Below, one piece after another: positions 62,537 through 64,000 of a stretch of DNA of 64,000 nucleotides. Location of the stretch: assembly GCA_902523095.1 (NCBI GenBank), contig CABYYE010000003.1:1-64000 (forward strand), read 5' to 3'. Numbering within the stretch: the stretch's first letter is position 1; each line of letters opens with the position of its first letter. Position numbers and translations under genes: made by a program. The DNA comes from an uncultured Pelagibacteraceae bacterium. Its GTDB lineage: Bacteria > Pseudomonadota > Alphaproteobacteria > Pelagibacterales > Pelagibacteraceae. Below the pieces are notes generated by a model. It was given only the letters and a program-made list of their open reading frames with translations, did no database searches and had not been told where the DNA came from.

Positions 62537-63127
62537 TTAAATAGAGCCTTTTGTCGAAGGTATGGAGTTTTTAATTCTTTTATCTATAGCTAAAGCGTCC
62601 TTTAGTGACCTAGCTAATCCCTTATAACAAGACTCAATCTTGTGGTGACTATTTTCACCGTAAATGTTTTCAATATGCAAAGTAACACCAGCGGATTGCG
62701 AAAACGCTTGAAACCACTCTTTAAATAATTCTGTATCCATCTCACCTAATTTTTCTACTGGCAAATTAACTTTCCAAATTAAGTAAGGTCTGTTTGACAC
62801 ATCAATCGATACTCGGCTTAAAGTTTCATCCATCGGAATCATTGTAGATGCATATCTAGTAATTCCTTTTCTATTGCCTGCAGCTTTTTTTATAGCTTCA
62901 CCAATAGCGATACCCGTATCCTCTGTAGTATGGTGCAAATCAATATGTGTGTCACCCTTAGCATTAACATCTATATCTATTAAAGAATGTTTAGATAGCT
63001 GCTCTAGCATGTGGTCTAAAAAACCTATACCAGTTTTGATCTTGTATTTTCCTTTGCCGTCTAGATTAACCGCGACAGAAATACTTGTTTCTTTTGTTTT
63101 TCTCGTAATTTTTGCTTTTCTTTTCAT
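62537..63127 (-). CDS. hisB: Imidazoleglycerol-phosphate dehydratase
   Basis: [46 protein letters not shown]. Confidence 0.98.
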   Translation of the reverse strand: MKRKAKITRKTKETSISVAVNLDGKGKYKIKTGIGFLDHMLEQLSKHSLIDIDVNAKGDTHIDLHHTTEDTGIAIGEAIKKAAGNRKGITRYASTMIPMDETLSRVSIDVSNRPYLIWKVNLPVEKLGEMDTELFKEWFQAFSQSAGVTLHIENIYGENSHHKIESCYKGLARSLKDALAIDKRIKNSIPSTKGSI

Positions 63128-63186
63128 AAACTAAGTCGATTTATCTTTGATATATATTTAAATAACCATTTTATCAATAAATCACT

Positions 63187-63216
63187 ATTGAAGATCTGAA
63201 ATTAATCTCCACATAT
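63187..63216 (+). promoter_or_regulatory. Possible RpoH-type promoter for hslVU
   Basis: ATTGAAG (63187-63193), 15-nt spacer, CCACATAT (63209-63216); near the CTTGAAA/CCCCATNT consensus. Confidence 0.45.
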
Positions 63217-63222
63217 AACATT

Positions 63223-63762
63223 ATGAATACAGCTGAAAAATGGCATGGTACAACGATTGTATTGCTTCGAAAGAATGGGGAAACCGTTGTGGCAGGAGAT
63301 GGGCAGGTTAGTCTTGGAAATACTGTTTTAAAAAGTAAGGCTAAAAAAGTTAGAAAGATAGAAAATAGAGGAGTTATAGCTGGATTTGCAGGATCTACCG
63401 CAGACGCATTAACTTTATTTGAAAGGTTAGAGGCAAAACTTGAAAAGCACGCAGGAAATTTACAAAGAGCAGCTGTAGAGTTGGCCAAAGATTGGAGAAG
63501 TGATAAGTTTTTGAGAAGACTTGAAGCTTTAATGGCTGTAGCAGACAAAAATCATAGTTTTATAATTTCTGGAACTGGGGATGTATTAGAGCCTGAAGAT
63601 GGAATAATTGGTATAGGATCAGGAGGCAATTATGCTTTAGCGGCTGCAAAAGTTTTAGCAGAAACTGATATGAAAGCAGAAGATATAGCGAGAAAATCTA
63701 TTAAAGTTGCTTCTGATATTTGTGTTTTTACTAACAACAACGTAACAGTAGAAAAAATTTAA
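63223..63762 (+). CDS. hslV: ATP-dependent protease peptidase subunit HslV
   Basis: [42 protein letters not shown]. Confidence 0.98.
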   Translation: MNTAEKWHGTTIVLLRKNGETVVAGDGQVSLGNTVLKSKAKKVRKIENRGVIAGFAGSTADALTLFERLEAKLEKHAGNLQRAAVELAKDWRSDKFLRRLEALMAVADKNHSFIISGTGDVLEPEDGIIGIGSGGNYALAAAKVLAETDMKAEDIARKSIKVASDICVFTNNNVTVEKI

Positions 63763-63763
63763 T

Positions 63764-64000
63764 ATGACAAAATCTGGGAAAGTAACAAATTTAAATTTAG
63801 TTAAAAATTCTAAAATACAAAATTCAAAAGTTAGCGCTCTCTCACCTAGAGAAATAGTTTCTGAATTGGACAGATATGTGATAGGTCAAAAAGAAGCTAA
63901 AAAAGCAGTTGCAGTTGCCCTAAGAAACAGATGGAGAAGACAGGCTTTATCGGATGAAATGAGAGATGAAGTTTTACCTAAAAATATATTAATGATTGGT
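63764..64000 (+). CDS. hslU: ATP-dependent protease ATPase subunit HslU, N-terminal fragment (runs off the window)
   Basis: [56 protein letters not shown]. Confidence 0.95.
   Translation, partial: MTKSGKVTNLNLVKNSKIQNSKVSALSPREIVSELDRYVIGQKEAKKAVAVALRNRWRRQALSDEMRDEVLPKNILMIG

Noticed and set aside
63174-63548. 124-aa minus-strand ORF antisense to hslV
   Set aside because: Shadow ORF over hslV with compositionally biased sequence.

Overview
AT-rich, gene-dense chromosomal window that looks like a streamlined alphaproteobacterium of the SAR11/Pelagibacterales type (inferred from gene content, order and composition; no search was run). About 60 protein-coding genes are supported. I see no rRNA, tRNA, CRISPR array, transposon or prophage. 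Main blocks: mutM(partial)-ubiE-ubiB-coaBC-dut-thiF-like; katG with an Irr-type Fur regulator; fabA-fabB-fabI; a tsaB-fur-miaB-phoH-ybeY-lnt-metK-nusA-infB-rbfA-rpsO-pnp chain; nfuA-trpS-murJ; maeB; grpE-dnaK-dnaJ-dapB-nth; DUF3576-leuS-lptE-holA; the origin-proximal parB-parA-rsmG-mnmG-mnmE block with two parS-like sites inside rsmG; ftsK-lolA; the his operon; hslVU. Most interesting observations: (i) an unannotated 35-aa ORF resembling the core of ribosome-rescue factor ArfA, overlapping by ATGA the end of a gene for a winged-helix regulator with a poorly conserved receiver-like region; (ii) two neighbouring divergent gene pairs whose opposed start codons form one ATGCAT palindrome, leaving no intergenic DNA; (iii) an Irr/PerR-like operator on the katG promoter beside an irr-like gene; (iv) a perfect terminator-like hairpin just before the nusA start; (v) RpoH-like promoters before dnaK and hslV; (vi) a bidirectional terminator hairpin encoded inside the last codons of a thiE-like gene; (vii) unannotated small ORFs before dapB and between hisA and hisF.
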